From positions 62,001-126,000 of the forward strand of contig JAVHKY010000037.1 of assembly GCA_035079385.1 (NCBI GenBank): DNA of 64,000 bases, read 5' to 3'. The position numbers were made by a program, and so were the translations under genes. The DNA is from Aspidiotus rigidus. Its lineage: Eukaryota > Arthropoda > Insecta > Hemiptera > Diaspididae. The notes beneath the pieces were generated by a model. That model saw only the letters and a list, made by a program, of their open reading frames with translations. It was not told the origin of the DNA and searched no databases. This document shows, one piece after another, positions 24,014 to 37,821 of this stretch (its first letter is position 1; each line of letters opens with the position of its first letter).

Positions 24014-27000
24014 CTGGGAAAATAAGTTTGGCAATGTGAGAACTAATGGCACATGGTTTTTTCACGAGATGGTGACTCAATATCGATGAGCTTGAAATAG
24101 TTTTCACTGACAGAAAATTCGTAAGAGTTTATGCAAATTTACTCAGAAAAGTTTGCTTTTAATTACTCATCAATATCGAACGCGAGGCGCCAAGAGAGCG
24201 TAGACGGCTAATAAACTTCGAGACTTCCAAACAAACTGTAGATAAGTTTTTAGTTTTTATTGTCGAGATTCTTAAGAAAATGAAGCCATTAATGAAGTCA
24301 CAGCTTGTGATTATTTTCATTAGTGAATAGACGAGAGTTTCTAATTTCCTAGCAGGCTATGGCACGATCATGAGGAGATCGTTACAAATTGTAGAATAGG
24401 TCATTTATTTTAATCAGGAAATCAAAATTAAAATCGTATCGTCAGATTAAAAGGACACCAGGAGCATAGGTTGAAGAGGACTGATCAGAGGAGATAAGGG
24501 ATGCAATCAGTTATCAGAAAAAATAGAATATTTTTACATGCTTTAAATTACTTTTAGCCTCACGTTCGTTATTGATGAGTAATTAAAAGCAAACGTTTCT
24601 GAGTATATTTGCACAAGCTCTTACGAATTTCATTTCAGTGAAAACTATTTTAAGCTCATCGAAACTAAGTACAACACAGAGTTCCACCTACCTCGGCGAT
24701 GGCAGTATAGAACGACCTGGCCACTCCGGAGCCTTCACCTGGCTCGTCTTTGAATGTTACTTTAACACGATTGACGGCCAACGGAGGTTGTGAGGAAGCA
24801 CGTTTGCAATACGTATTATACTGTGTATTTAATTCTTTCATGGTTTGCAGTATCAGTTGAACTCGATCTCTTTCCAACTATTCAAAAAAGAGAAAATTAG
24901 TGGTTTCATCGAACAAGGCCGAGTACTAACTACAGAAATCGAATACTTGCAGTTTCAACGTACTTTAGTAAAAGACAGATCCCGATTTTGCTGGTTTCTC
25001 AATTTTTCCATTTCGCGACGAAATTTTGCCTCTTTCACCGGGAATCCTCCTAATTCGGAAACAACCGAGCCCGGCTCCAAACCAACATCCTCCATGAAAA
25101 CACGACCGAACAGATCTAGCGAAAGTCTCCAACGACCCAACAATAATTCGTGTGATATTTCTTGTCCGATAATGGATAACGGCCTACGGAAAAGTTGAAG
25201 TCGATTAGGACAAATTACAAATATATGAATATTTTTTTAAAAGCCTTCTTAAAGCATAAAAAAAATAGATTCGCTTAAATCGACTTGAGGATGTGATAAG
25301 TGGCAACTGCGGCGAAAACCGAGCAACCAAACAACGGTCAATATAATCGAAAAGTAATGATTGGGTTGTTAACCAAGTTTTCGCTTATGCACAATAAAAT
25401 TGATTCTCTCAAATTAATAGTAGCCACTCGGGTTAATCTACGAAGTTACCTTTGCAATGGTGGTTTCGTTGTCTCGATCGTAACGTTGGCGGACACTTCG
25501 TCATTTAAGGCCATCAACGCATCATCGACGTTTGATCTCGTTAAAGTCGACTGAGTTTTACCTCCACCGGATGCCGTCTATAATACAGGCGATTAATTCA
25601 AATCAAAATATTTTTAGGTGAGAGGAGATTACTTGGCAGTGATCATACCTGCTGTGGTACGGGAGTGGAGCTAGTAGGAGTCGATGCTGCCCTCACGATA
25701 ACACTCTTTGCTATGCTACCAGTCTCTGTCGTCACGTTTCCAGGTGATACAATTATTGGAGCTCTTCTAGTTTGTTGTCCTTCTACCAACGATAGAAAAA
25801 GAACATTCATACATCTTTCATGTAGGTAACGACAACTAATTACAAAGTACACACATACCTTGATTGGTGCTTTCAGAACTGATGTTTACCTCTTGCATCT
25901 CAACATCTACCTGAACTTCAGGCCTGTTTTTTCCAACAGACATATCTCGCGGGGTATCCGCAGTTTTAGCCGCGATAGACGAAGTCGATTCTTCGGTCTC
26001 CATCTGAGTAAATGCGTCTTTTCTATTGTTCAAGTCTTCGACATCTTGTTCACGCCTAGTAGAGAGTCCCAAACGAGTAGGTAAACTAGGTAACGACGTC
26101 TCACCTTGAGAGAAAGGAAAAAAAAAAATGATAGTGAAGAAGGTATTTACACAATTATCGAGATTCTGAATCTTGAAACTGACTACAAAAATTATGCGCG
26201 GGGAAAAATTAGGTGGTCTGAATTTGTACGTAGGTCATGTTACCGCAATATTTGCGGTTAATTGGGAGTGAAGTTTCTACAGAATAGCGTAACTTTTCAT
26301 GAGTACCTTTCGCCGTATAGTCAGTTTTAGTTTCAAAGTGTACATTTGAAAAATTAATTCATTCACTGAACACCAAGATAGATCCTACAACGACTACGTA
26401 TTTTACAAAATAGTGCACTGTTGAAGACAAATTTACCGGTGATAGAATTATGTTTCGGGAATCCAAAGAGGTCTTCCTTCCTCGAATTCGGCTGCAGTAA
26501 ATGGGGTTGATCAGCCAAGGGTAGAGCTTGAATCATAGGCGTTTCGAATGGGTCCGGAGGACTGCACCCGAGGCACAATGTCGAGTCGGAACGTTGGAAG
26601 AAAATATTTTTACGACCTTTCCCACTATTTGCCGCTGTTGCTATGCCGCTCGAACAGAAAATGGTATCCTGTTCCATTACCGAATCATTATCAATCGCGG
26701 ATTGACTCATTTCCTCGTCGTTTTCATCATTTTCGTTTTCATCCTAGAAGAAAGAATCAAAATACAATGTGTTCGCACCATAAGATTTAGACTGAATGAG
26801 AAAAAATGAAAATAATTACCTGATCAGCAACCCACGGCTCGCTATCCAGATCGTTAAACGCATTAACAGTGCTCGTTTGTAGGGGAGTGTTTATAGTATC
26901 CGACCTCATGTAATAGATCAACGCATCTAGTACGTACGCTATATGCTTTAGGGCCGAAATATCTAGCACAGGAAGAGAGTCCGAATGCTCGTTATTATGC

Positions 27001-30000
27001 GACCTCATCAACGATAGACAATACGAAAGAAATTCTCGTCGTGGTTCATTCGCTACAGAATCACCCAAATCGTAAATAAAAGACATAATGAAATTTATTA
27101 CATAAAAACAATATTTCGTACCTGCGGCGGGTGTATGGAACGGATGGTTCGGATGTTGAGGGTCAGTCGAATGAGTTAAGGATGCTCCAAATCGAAGTTG
27201 AGCTTCAGTCGAATCCATCACTTTGATTAACCATTTCCATGTTCTAGATAAATGTGATTCTAAGTATGTCTGTAATTAAAAATTTGAGCGTTAATGAATG
27301 TAGAAATTCAAACCAATATTCTGAAGAACGATTCAAAAAACCAAAATTCCGGATCTTCCCAAATATTTTTCTTATCTCTTCATTACACTCATATCTCATA
27401 CTATTGGGCCCTAATTACAGGTGGGCTGGGATTTGGCCGTCTGCCTTCTAATACTTCTTCAATGTGATTGAAAAAATTGAAATAAATATATTATTCATAA
27501 TTTCATAAAACTGAATACTGTATCAAAGGAAGAGAAAGTATCAAACGAAATTCCATAGTTTTAATTCACAGGCTGCGGCAACAGAGAGCGCTGAAGTCAT
27601 TCTTTTCAATTCTTCAAAAAATATCACTGAATTTTCTAACTCTCTCCCAAGCTTTCTGAATTTCTAAACTCCTCAGAAGAGGAGTTGTAACAGAAGCACG
27701 AGAAGTTCGTCTTGAAGTTCACACAACATTTCTTTCAACAAAACCTACCGCAACGGAATACGATTAGCACTTACTTGTAGATTATTCACATCTTGTTGGG
27801 TGACATTCAACACTGTTGCCAATGGCGGCGCCATCGTGTTGTAATCTTGAAGAGTGCGGAATAAATCCGCAATTTGTCTAATGATAATTGCGAAAGCTCG
27901 AGCTAAGCACGCTGCAGTGGTAGACATAGTAACGGGAGGTTCTACGGTTGCTGCTACAGTAGTTGTGGTACCAGTTCCGGACCCACTAGCACCAGTTCTA
28001 CGAAGAGAGGACGGGTCGATGAACACCAAAGAATTTCCTCCGGACGTAAATCTGAATCCTAAAGAATGAAGTGAATAACGTATAAAAACAGGATAGAGGA
28101 ATGAAACGTGTGCGCTTTTTCTATCGAGAGGTGAGCGTAACTGACTTACCGCTTGAGGATCGAGAAATGTTGTCACGACTACGTATCGCCCATTGCATGG
28201 ACTGAGGCGCTAAGTTCGTTCTATGGCCGCTATAACCCCACGAATTTGTACTGAAACCAAAAAATAATAAACGTTTCTCGACTGCTCACAAGTGAAGAGG
28301 TAGAAATTGAAATCGTTCGACTCACGGTCGTCTTTCTAGCTGATCGTCATTGAGAATCACTTCTTCGGCTTCCAGATCATCCGTCTCAGCCGTTTCCGAT
28401 TCTTCGTCTTCTTGTTGCGTAGATTCACCTGATTCATCATCTATGTGAAATTCAAATCTTTACACAAATCATCGATAACGATTACACAATTTGTGACGAA
28501 TACACACCCGAATCAGATCCGGCTGTAGCTCCAGTTTGGACACTACGTTGGCCTCCATCCTGGTTGCTTTGATCAGAATCAGATTCCGATTCAACAATCA
28601 AGTCTTCAGCGTCCGACTCTGCCTCAGCACCACTTCTAACGGATTCTAAAATTCAAGTATGGATAAAATAAATCGCCCCACTTTTTAGAAATATAGAAAA
28701 TATTGAAAGTGAGGCTTACGAGATGTACGGGCATCGATCAGTGCATCCGATTCAGCTCCATTCCTTACATCTAAAGCCACTCCACTAGAAGCGTCCTGTT
28801 CTTCATTATCACTGCCCTCAACGTCGTTCGTCAGCGCAACTAAATCTAGTTTCGACAAAAAGGAAACTTTAATTCACGAACTCGAATATATCAAGTATTA
28901 AACTAGAAACAACTCTAATTCACGATTCAATAATCGATCCAATTCATTTTACACTTCGTTAAATACACACTAAATTAATCTACATGTTGAGTTTGAAAGG
29001 TCAGAGTTCATACCTAATTCTGGTGAAATGGCTCCACCTTCTGGACCTGTTCTTTCTTCTGGAACTATCATTGATTCGCGCTGTCGAGCGGATGATGCAG
29101 ATGACATTGGTTCGACACAGAATAAATCTTCGCAGCCCTATAAGTAGAAAAATTCAAATATTAAATACTAAATTGTAAGGAATTGAGGTTTTTTCGAAGA
29201 AATCGCTACTTACAGATACAACGTCAATAGTGCTGCTTGAAAGTGAAAAATTCGCGGTCGGTCTAGCCACACCCAGGCGAACAGGCGCTATAAGACTGTC
29301 AGCAGCCTCGCATAATTCTTCAATTCCCAACTTTATCAAAGCTTGGAATACGCGTTTCGCCTTGGTGACCGAAGCTATCGTCATAACACTGTAATCACGA
29401 TATCATCGTCAGCATCATCAAGGTAATTATTTAAAATAAAAACAGATTTCTATTCACCAAGCAGTACTTACCCTCTCCTCTTTCTCGTTTGTGGAGTCAT
29501 AATACTAAAGACGACAAAGATTCTAGCCACAGATCGAACGAAACGTCGAGCAACCATAGTAGCCTCCTCGGAACGCCCTGGAGTAGTTGTATCTTGTATT
29601 TCTCTCATTAGGGTCGTTAGTAATGTGTCCAACATCTGAAACGTAGAAAGAACTTATACTATGCAGTTCTTTGTTCAACTAATTATGCAAACTTTTTTTC
29701 AATACATACTTCGGAATTACATTTTACCAACAAACAATGAGTAAATTTATCAAGAAGCGCAGTTCCAGTTTGACTCTTTAGATAAGCTTGATCTTCATAC
29801 AATGAATTTGTATTTGAAGTCACCAATTTCTCTTCTTCAGGTTTTACTCCTAAGACAATCATTTTACGAATTACAACATTTAAAGATACGAAACAAACTA
29901 TGTAGGATCCACTAACAAATTTTTTTAGAAAACAAACGTTACTCACCCGACATAATCATAGCTTTTACAGCTTGCCAATCGTTCAGAAGTCGTTCTAAAG

Positions 30001-33000
30001 CGCGTCTAGCGAATCGGGGCGGTTCGAGATCGTGATCGGGCATATCTGGTTCAGAAGAAACGCCAGCTAGAAAAGAAGCAAATGTGAATTTCTTATACCG
30101 CACGTGTCCAACGCACAAAACTTGTTTTCATTACTAGAACACTCACCCATATCAGACGACGGAGTTTTTCTAGTAGCTGACCGCGGTCGAGTAGCTCTAT
30201 ACTGCCGCTGTTCAATAGACTGACGTCCAACCGTTTGTACCAAAAATAGTAATATACTTTCATCCCTGTAACAATGTAGGAATAAATTATAGTCCTCGTA
30301 ATACATTTCTAGAATGGAAGACTCATCGCCATTTACTCACCTACTGTTGAATTTTGTGACCAAATTTGTTTCTTTTACCAAACATCCCAATAATTCGATT
30401 CTTGCTTGCTGATTCCCTTGTATTAGGGCCTTGCACTTACATTTTTCCCAACAGTCACAGTACGCAGTAGGCGATGTTCGCTTCAATTTACAATCATGAC
30501 CACGATGACAAACTCGAGCACACTCCGTGCAACAACACAAAGTTCCAGTCAGACCGCATGTTCTACACTCGAAAATATCCTGTCGACCGAAAAAACCCGA
30601 ATAACATTTCGACCGCGAACGGCAATTATGGGTAATCAATAGTGCTCCAAACCTGATTGATATGTTCAGCTCCGGTCCACGTGAAACTGCACGTGTCGTT
30701 GCAGCAGACTACGTAAAGAGGAGAATTATCCGGATTAGAACCTTCGGGAAATATCATCGAATACAAAGAATCCCATCGCTTTTTCACGCATTCAGGAGGA
30801 CTATGGCATTTTTTTGGCGACGACACCGAAGCAGTCGTTGGAATCTGAGACGCTGTGTGAGGAAGAGGTGGTGGTGGCGGAGGTGGTAGTGGAGGAGCAC
30901 CTGTCGAAAATGGTATTTTGTCAAGTTTTTGAATGGTAACGACTTTTATACTTCTTGCATAAACAGACACCTACTTTTGGTTGAATCGAAGGACTGTTGA
31001 GATACAGGATTAAAACCGGAAGTTGGTTGTTGAGAATACGAGTACAACCAATCAACGTCGGAACTACGTTTTGGAAAAGAGGTAGGCGTTTGAGAATGCA
31101 AAGGTGTAATAACTGGAGCCGTGCCCGTAGTCGGGGTTTGCATCGTCGTAGCAGTTGTCGTCGCCGTTGTGGACGAGCAATCTTTCGAAAACCAAGCATT
31201 CATAACTCTGGTTAGTTTCTCTTCGGTGTTTGATACATTTGGATCGGGTACACAAGTAGAGGAATTCGTGGACGAGTTTGATTCGACATTATCATAGAAT
31301 GGAACCGTCGTATGGGCAGGAGGTGCACTCGGCTGATACGAAAAGTTAACACAATCGCGGTTCGCGATTCGTTTAATCGTATCAAATAAGATTAACGCGG
31401 CTTGATACGCTCGACAGTTGACAGCCAGCATGAATGGGGTTTGACCTTCGGCATCCCTAATGAAAGAAAGAAGAGAAAATAATGTAAAAATAATTCAAGA
31501 TAATCATCTTTTGTATTGAGGATTACTCACTTTCCAGTCAGTAGTTCTTTTAGATGTGATTGTAAAACGGGACTTTCGCACAGTAATTTTAAAATTAGCA
31601 GAGCGTTGTTTCTCCTCTCAGCTGGATCGGTTATATACGGTCCACCGGTGGTCGTGTTCGTAGTTGGTGTGGAAGAAGACGTAGACGTAGATAGATTAGG
31701 CATTGACTTGGCAGTAGCTGCTGATCCTGGCATAGGTATCAATCCAATACTATCTTCATCTCCTGAAGCCGAATCGAAGGCTTCATTGGGCCAGCCATAG
31801 TTATGGGCTATAGGTTCTTCTGTTTGGCTGGTCTCCATTTGAGACGAAGACTGATCCAATTCCATTTCACGGACGGCTGTTAAAATTCATAATTCAATCA
31901 TACTATTCACAAAAACGAATTAAGACCCAAACTGGACTCTTTCTTACCCGCTTCGTTATCTTTATTTGAAACAGGCGCGCACATGGATACGCACGCGTGA
32001 AGCAAGTTACGATTGCCATCACATCGTTCACGAAGAATAGTCATAATTAAATCATTATCTAAACGGCATAAAGAATAATAATGAATAAAAATCGAATACA
32101 GAGAAACTGAAAATTTATATCGTATACGTTATTTGAACTAACTCGTCTCATTTTGTAGTTGGTTCAATAATATCTTTATAGACTCCAGGTGACCGCGCAG
32201 GACACGATTCATCAATACCTGATTTTCGACATCAAAAATAATAATAGCTACGGTATTTTTCAAGTGGTTAAGATGTACGGATGTCAGCGTATGAGAACCG
32301 AGACCGAGACAACGAATAGGACCGAGATCCAACCATTGAGGTTCTCTAATGGAATCACAGCTATCTTTTGCTAATGGATAAATAGTACGATTTCCATCGC
32401 GCAAGATTACAATACCATCGCTACACTGCATGAAAGAGAGGAAAAACAGGAAGATATTAGAATAATGGTACGATCTTATTAATATCATCGACGATTCCAT
32501 CTTCTGTCTCAGCTCACCGCTCCGAACTTGACAGAAAACTTTGAAAATAATAGGGAGTAAATAATACGTTCTAATAGGTAAATAAAGGGGAAGAAGAGGC
32601 AGGAACATTTTTAAGCAGCTCGAAGCTGAATACAGTCACAAAGATGAACTTACGTCTCCAGTACTGGACAACAGGACATTTTGAGCGCTCGTTCCTAAAA
32701 ATGCGTTTATATCAATCGGAAATTGACTATCTTGTTCGTAACGACCACTAGTAACGTTATGGACAACGTAACTCAATCTTGATCCAGATTTAACGATGGC
32801 ATGAATACCTACAAATAGAATATTCATTAAATATTTTTCTTCATGTATTCGAGTCTCTTTTCATTGAATTTTTACTCACCTTGTCCATCAACGGCCAGCG
32901 ATAGTATCTGAGATCCATTTTCAGGAATATTAACACGTCTAGGCAATTTCTGGAAACAATCTGGCACTCGGGATGTAGCGTTCGCCTTCATAACCTATAG

Positions 33001-36000
33001 AAGTGAATACAAAAAGAAATGGGTAGAAAACGCACGAATTTACAACATACTTTCATCATGACACTCAATTTTCTACACACCTGTAAATCGTCTTTCCTCA
33101 TTAGTCGGCAATCCTGCAATAATGTGATGATGTCTTCACTAGTATTTGCCGTCGTCGAATTATCTTTCTCTTTAAAACCATCCTTGTTAGGGAATCGAAC
33201 TGCTGCAAACCCACCGTCGACCTTAAGGACTCGCCCTGAAGGACAATGTAAGAATAGGATTACTTCAATCGAACGATCACCGTAAAAAGTAAAATCAGGA
33301 CAAGAATACTCACCAACTGGAAAGTTTTTTACATCTTCCACAAAAATTACGTCTTTCAATGGCCAATCTTCTTCGTCCTTCTTCTCTGGTTCGTCGCCTT
33401 TCATTGTTACACGTTTACTACGTTCTGAAATTTCAAACAACTCTATTTCACTCACGCTGTCATAATTGCCTATTCTAACGGCAATATCCACGTTCTTACT
33501 GTGAGAAGTACTGCCAGTATCACTGCATGTGCTGGACGCTGGCGAAGGAGGCGGTGGCATATCTAGTCTATCAGTATTTTCCTTACTCTTTGCGGAGGAT
33601 GTTGCGCCCGGTAAAACGGTAGTTACGGTTGAACTGGAGTTACTATTTTGCGATAAAGTAGTTGTAAGGATTTTAAAACGACAAATATCCGTCAGATTCC
33701 ACGCCGAATTCTGAAGCATCCCTATTCTAGGAGTTACCCCGGATATATTTAATCCTATTTTTCAAAATAATGTGATTAATACAATAATAGCCAATAGCGA
33801 CGCAATACTTGGGCATTTTTGAAAATTTACCGATAGCTCCGGCTTGATACATCGGGCTATTCTTCATGCATACTTGGCATCCAGTGACTATTTCAGTATT
33901 ACTAGAGGGAGGTCTTTGCTTACGTGACTTTGCTCGATATTTTTCCCATACTTTTTTCCTTTGAGCAAAAGGTAAAACTCCCCTACACAAAGAACAATTA
34001 CGATAGAATGATTGCGTAAAACAGATAAAACTTTTCAACCCTCTACTCACCACCAATACAGAGCTCCACTCTCCAACCGTGCGACGGTGTATAACGGGCA
34101 TGTATACAGCGAAACAATATGATCTAAGGTAAACTCAGAAAACAGTTGAGCAGGGTGTTCGAGTTTGGACGAAGTCGAACTATGATACAACGTTTCATCT
34201 AAAAATGTAGCCACTTTTCCGCTCTCGGTAAACAACGAACACCGAACACCAGATGCTGAGAGCATTATTACCTTCTCGTTAAGCAACCCCATCGGAATGG
34301 TCTTCGGATGATGAACTGTAGACTGGAGAAAAATAGAGGAAATAGAATAACTACGAAAGAAAAGCAGATTCAATACACCGGTATTTTTCACATCTTCTTC
34401 ATACCTCAACCGGATGTTTGTATGGCTCTGAATCAGTCCACCTCCATTGATATATCTGTCCAGTCGAGGATAAAGCTATCAATTCGCTGTACATTTGAGC
34501 AATGTGTACGAATTTTGCATGTGGATCCGGCCAGAATTCGACATCATCCGACATCCATAGCGGTGTTTGCTGGGATAGGATCTCTTTCTTCTTACTCTCT
34601 GGAAATTATAATCAAGTGTATGAAGGAAATGATAGAAACAAAAATGAGAGTAGTTCAAACATAGAATAAGCGATAAATACCTGGATCTTTATCCCATCCG
34701 GAATCTCTCAATGCTGTTTCTAACCAACGTTTCGGACCATAATATTGTCTTTCTCGCCATCGCGAGAAGCTTTCCCGATGATCTCTAGGATCACGTTCCC
34801 TATCAGTCGGTGGGTCATTACCTGTAGAAGTACTCCCACGATCACGTTCAGTCAATGACCGTCTTGCAGCCGTCGTACTACCACTAGCTCCACCACTACG
34901 GCTATATGAATAATAATAACTTGAAGACCGAGACGAAACTCTACGGAATTTCTAACACAAATTTTCAACTTTGCTCACTTTCTTAGGGCGGATGAATATC
35001 CGAACATATCTTCCGTAAAGATTGTATCCGTATCTATGATCACGCTATGATCCGGGTGAAAGCCGCTATCTAACAACGATATAAGATCGTCAGGACCGTA
35101 AGAATCGCCTCCGTCGTCGCCATCATCTCCATCTTCATCATCCCGCGATAGTAAATTGTTAACAGCTAAGTTCACGTCCAGATTTGTACGCTGGTGATAA
35201 CGATGGCCGTTAAATTTTCATTTTATGATGAACTCTTCATTCTATAGAAAGGTCTTACCTGTAATTCGCGGACGATCATACTCCTACTTTTTCCTTGCAG
35301 CACAACTTGAGCTTGTGATATTAATTCTTCAGGAACGTAGGAGGCAGGAACAACAGGCCGAGAATTAGGGTGACCTCCGGTCGCGGAACCCATGATAACG
35401 CGAGTGGATCCAGACCCGCCTCGAAAAGACGTACCACTTGACCTCATGATGCGTGCACGAGTTCGCGTTACCTGACGGGTGGCATTTGAACTGCCTCCGG
35501 TAGCACCACTATCTTGACCACCCGCACCACCGCCACTCCCACCTCCATTTCCTCCACCAGTACCGCTACTTTTGACACTAAGCAGTAATTCAAAATTATA
35601 TTACAGCAGATCTATGATGATGATATTGACTACTGTTAATGGTTTACATCGTATTAAACCTACTTTTTATTAGGATCCGGTTTCGTTAAATCTAGACGAT
35701 CGACTATGACAGAATACGCCACTCGGCATACATGACCGTCTTCGAGAAGAAATGCAAAATGATTTTGAGCGATGACGATTTGCTTCACCAACGCCTTCAA
35801 GCTATTCAAAGCCGAGGGCGCGTGTGAAGACTGTCCGAATCGGTTCAAGCGATCTGATATGTCTTTTAGCCTGTTTGACAACATAAAATAGGATGTATGA
35901 CAAAAATTTTCTCGAAACTGACCAACATTTTTCGTAAGATAGAACAGCGAATGGTAAAGGAAATTGGTGAAAAAAAGTACCGATATCCTGAGTGAAACGA

Positions 36001-36342
36001 AAAATGAATTACAAACATTACTTAGGTTAGAGAAGTTTGACAGACGGTAGAATTGGTAAGTGTCAAGATACCGGGTCGGTTTCTCTAACACTTCTCTCAT
36101 ATTTGTAACACTGACAAGAACGACAATACTCATGTATTATAATGTCTGTACGAAGTATGTGAACTGACTCTATTTGATGAATACAACTGAAAAGAATCTT
36201 CTCCGGATGTCCTTACAAAATCCTAAAAATCATGTTTCGACTTAAAATTATCAGATATTGGAATTATCAAAAAACCTTACCTATCATTTAATTGATCATC
36301 AGTACCAGGAGTCGGATGAACAACAAATTGTAGCGATGACAT
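21648..36342 (-). CDS. UBR5/hyd: E3 ubiquitin-protein ligase UBR5 / hyperplastic discs (HECT), complete
   Basis: My model has 45 coding exons, 8874 nt, 2957 aa (human 2799, fly about 2885). Every join keeps phase. Exons 1-8: 36342-36281, 35870-35664, 35577-35259, 35190-34979, 34901-34681, 34598-34405, 34322-34051, 33982-33831. The N-terminus [20 protein letters not shown] matches the family. A UBA domain ([19 protein letters not shown], about 168-212), RCC1-like repeats (about 340-550), a UBR box (about 1303-1373), an MLLE/PABC domain (about 2572-2615) and a HECT domain follow. The catalytic cysteine is Cys2926 in [10 protein letters not shown], and the protein ends FGFV with the usual Phe at -4. 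UBR5 is a mainly nuclear ligase that recognises N-degrons and extends K48-branched ubiquitin chains. Remaining exons are given in the entries below. Confidence 0.97.
24081..24662. mobile_element. Foldback MITE in UBR5 intron 37
   Basis: Arms of about 110 bp are reverse complements: 'cgatgagcttgaaatagtt', 'tcactgacagaaaattcgta', 'agtttgcttttaattactca', 'tcaatatcgaacg' on the left return on the right ending 'aagctcatcga'. The inner 360 bp has no coding potential. The element fills most of the 678-bp intron between exons 37 and 38 without touching the splice sites. Confidence 0.8.
24692..30265 (-). other. UBR5 exons 19-37 including the acidic region
   Basis: Exons: 30265-30147, 30066-29947, 29849-29710, 29635-29472, 29388-29214, 29137-29014, 28845-28720, 28645-28508, 28440-28326, 28250-28150, 28058-27775, 27269-27122, 27052-26820, 26743-26437, 26104-25859, 25782-25649, 25577-25450, 25183-24964, 24877-24692. 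Exons 25-27 encode the Asp/Glu/Ser-rich stretch of the family. Exon 37 contains [19 protein letters not shown], the first block of the split HECT N-lobe. Confidence 0.93.
30341..33754 (-). other. UBR5 exons 9-18 including the UBR box
   Basis: Exons: 33754-33314, 33235-33081, 32994-32880, 32808-32654, 32425-32143, 32058-31948, 31876-31531, 31456-30975, 30900-30653, 30579-30341. The UBR zinc-binding module spans exons 17-18: [18 protein letters not shown] then [40 protein letters not shown] and WEKCKCKAL. All expected Cys and His ligands are present. Exon 16 adds a long Ser/Thr-rich linker, and exon 17 starts with a run of prolines before the zinc module. Confidence 0.95.
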
Positions 36343-37205
36343 TTCAGCAACAATATCGAGATATAGATGAAAATTTACGAAAGTTGATTACGTTTCATTT
36401 TATCATGACTAAGAGATAGCCCACCATTCATTCGCCATTTTGTAATGCTGAGTAATATACCGAAAGGAATAATGTTGAATATTGAGCGACAGAATGGAAA
36501 ATGAAGATCACTCAAGAAACATAGATGCACGCAGAGGAAATCACGGAGACAAGTTACTGAAATTTATTTCTGTGAGGTAGAAAATCTGAAAAAAGTGCAT
36601 GCCTCCATGAGAATATTTTCGAGAAACGAATGTACTCGCAATCACATGAATAGTGGAATCACGATAATCTAAGGGAACTGCTGAACGAACTACTTACTGA
36701 CGACTGTCGAACTCATTGGATCTCGAAGAAGGGAGAGGTGGAGAGGAAAATATCGATTTCACTATCAATCTGAGAAAACTATCAACGAAAAATATCGATT
36801 ATCGATAGTTTCGAATTTGACATGTAGATGTCGTGTCCGTAGTTACCAGGCTCGGATTCGTCTTTTGAAGAAACTCGATATTTCATTGGTATTCGACTAG
36901 AGAGTGACCTCAGCTCAATTCTAAGTTCATATTTTGAGTTGACTCTGTGTGGTTGTGGTTCCATAGAGGCCTATCAGTATTATCACCGTCCGCCGGATCA
37001 TTTCAATTTCCAATTCGAACCTGATAAAGAATTTTTGCACCATGAATTCATGAACATTACTGCTTGAATAGCCGCAAAATTTTACAGGAACTGCAATATT
37101 TCAGGTAATTCGAGTCAATGATACACAAAATCAAATTTGTTTTCATCGGCTAATGCAAATTTCTGAGTAATTACCAAGGTACCAATTATTGTTGCACTGT
37201 TTCAG
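36343..37205. promoter_or_regulatory. Shared upstream region of UBR5 (minus) and COX20 (plus)
   Basis: The two start codons are divergent and 933 bp apart, so this DNA probably serves both promoters. A donor-like site at 37104/37105 (tcag|gtaatt) and an acceptor at 37204-37205 (tttcag) suggest a non-coding first exon for COX20. UBR5 5' untranslated sequence should also lie here. No core promoter motif was established. Confidence 0.45.
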
Positions 37206-37275
37206 TTGGGATTGGAGTAATGTCGTTTTCGGAGTGAGATTCAAATCTGCTTTTCACGCCTCTAAAGACCATCTG

Positions 37276-37821
37276 ATGGATTCAAGTTTAGTTAAAATTG
37301 ATGATAGTGACAACTCAGAAAAGAAGGTAATGATTTATAAGCTTCATACCGAGAATGTGATCGATTGAAAATATCCTTCTATAGTAATTTCCAACTCCTC
37401 ATATAGGTTTACCACCTCTTCGGACACGATATCAGAAGAATACCATGTCTACGTTCTGCTGGGATAACGACTCTTTCTCTTGGAATGGGGGCCACGCTAG
37501 TCCATTTTTTATTCTCAAGTGACGGTATAAAAGCCTCGCGAATTGGATTATTTACCATGTCAGCATTATTGACGCCTTTATGGTAAGGTTACGTAATATA
37601 TTGAATCCATTTGTGTTTCTTGAAAGCTGATATCATTCGCCCATTGGCACCTACTTCCAGATGTATACTTTCTATCATTTCGTAGGTTACATTGTGCGTG
37701 GAAAGACTACTGTGACGCTGAGGCGATCCGGGCTGCCGAAATGCGATTAAAAGACCGTAACAAAGAACAATATACACTATTAGACTCTTTAGAAAGTTAT
37801 GGTTCGGATTCATACGGATAA
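37276..37821 (+). CDS. COX20: Cytochrome c oxidase assembly protein COX20, complete
   Basis: Exons 37276-37326, 37407-37582 and 37686-37821 give 363 nt, 120 aa (human 118). The protein has a short acidic N-terminus (MDSSLVKIDDSDNSEKK), a conserved DIRRIPCLRSAGITTLSLG segment that runs into the first membrane span, a second span (LFTMSALLTPLWLHCAW), and a charged tail with RAAEMRLKDRNKEQ. This order and the Pro-Cys-x-Arg motif match COX20/FAM36A. COX20 is a mitochondrial inner-membrane chaperone that stabilises newly made COX2 before copper insertion. The ATG is the first one in frame after the last upstream stop. Confidence 0.9.

Noticed and set aside
30662..31215. Plus-strand open frames rich in Arg and Trp opposite UBR5
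   Set aside because: They are antisense shadows of the proline- and serine-rich UBR5 exons 16 and 17.
35660..36133. 157-codon minus-strand frame starting at 36133
   Set aside because: Its last part is UBR5 exon 2; the upstream part is intron read through, and the phase-consistent start is exon 1 at 36342.
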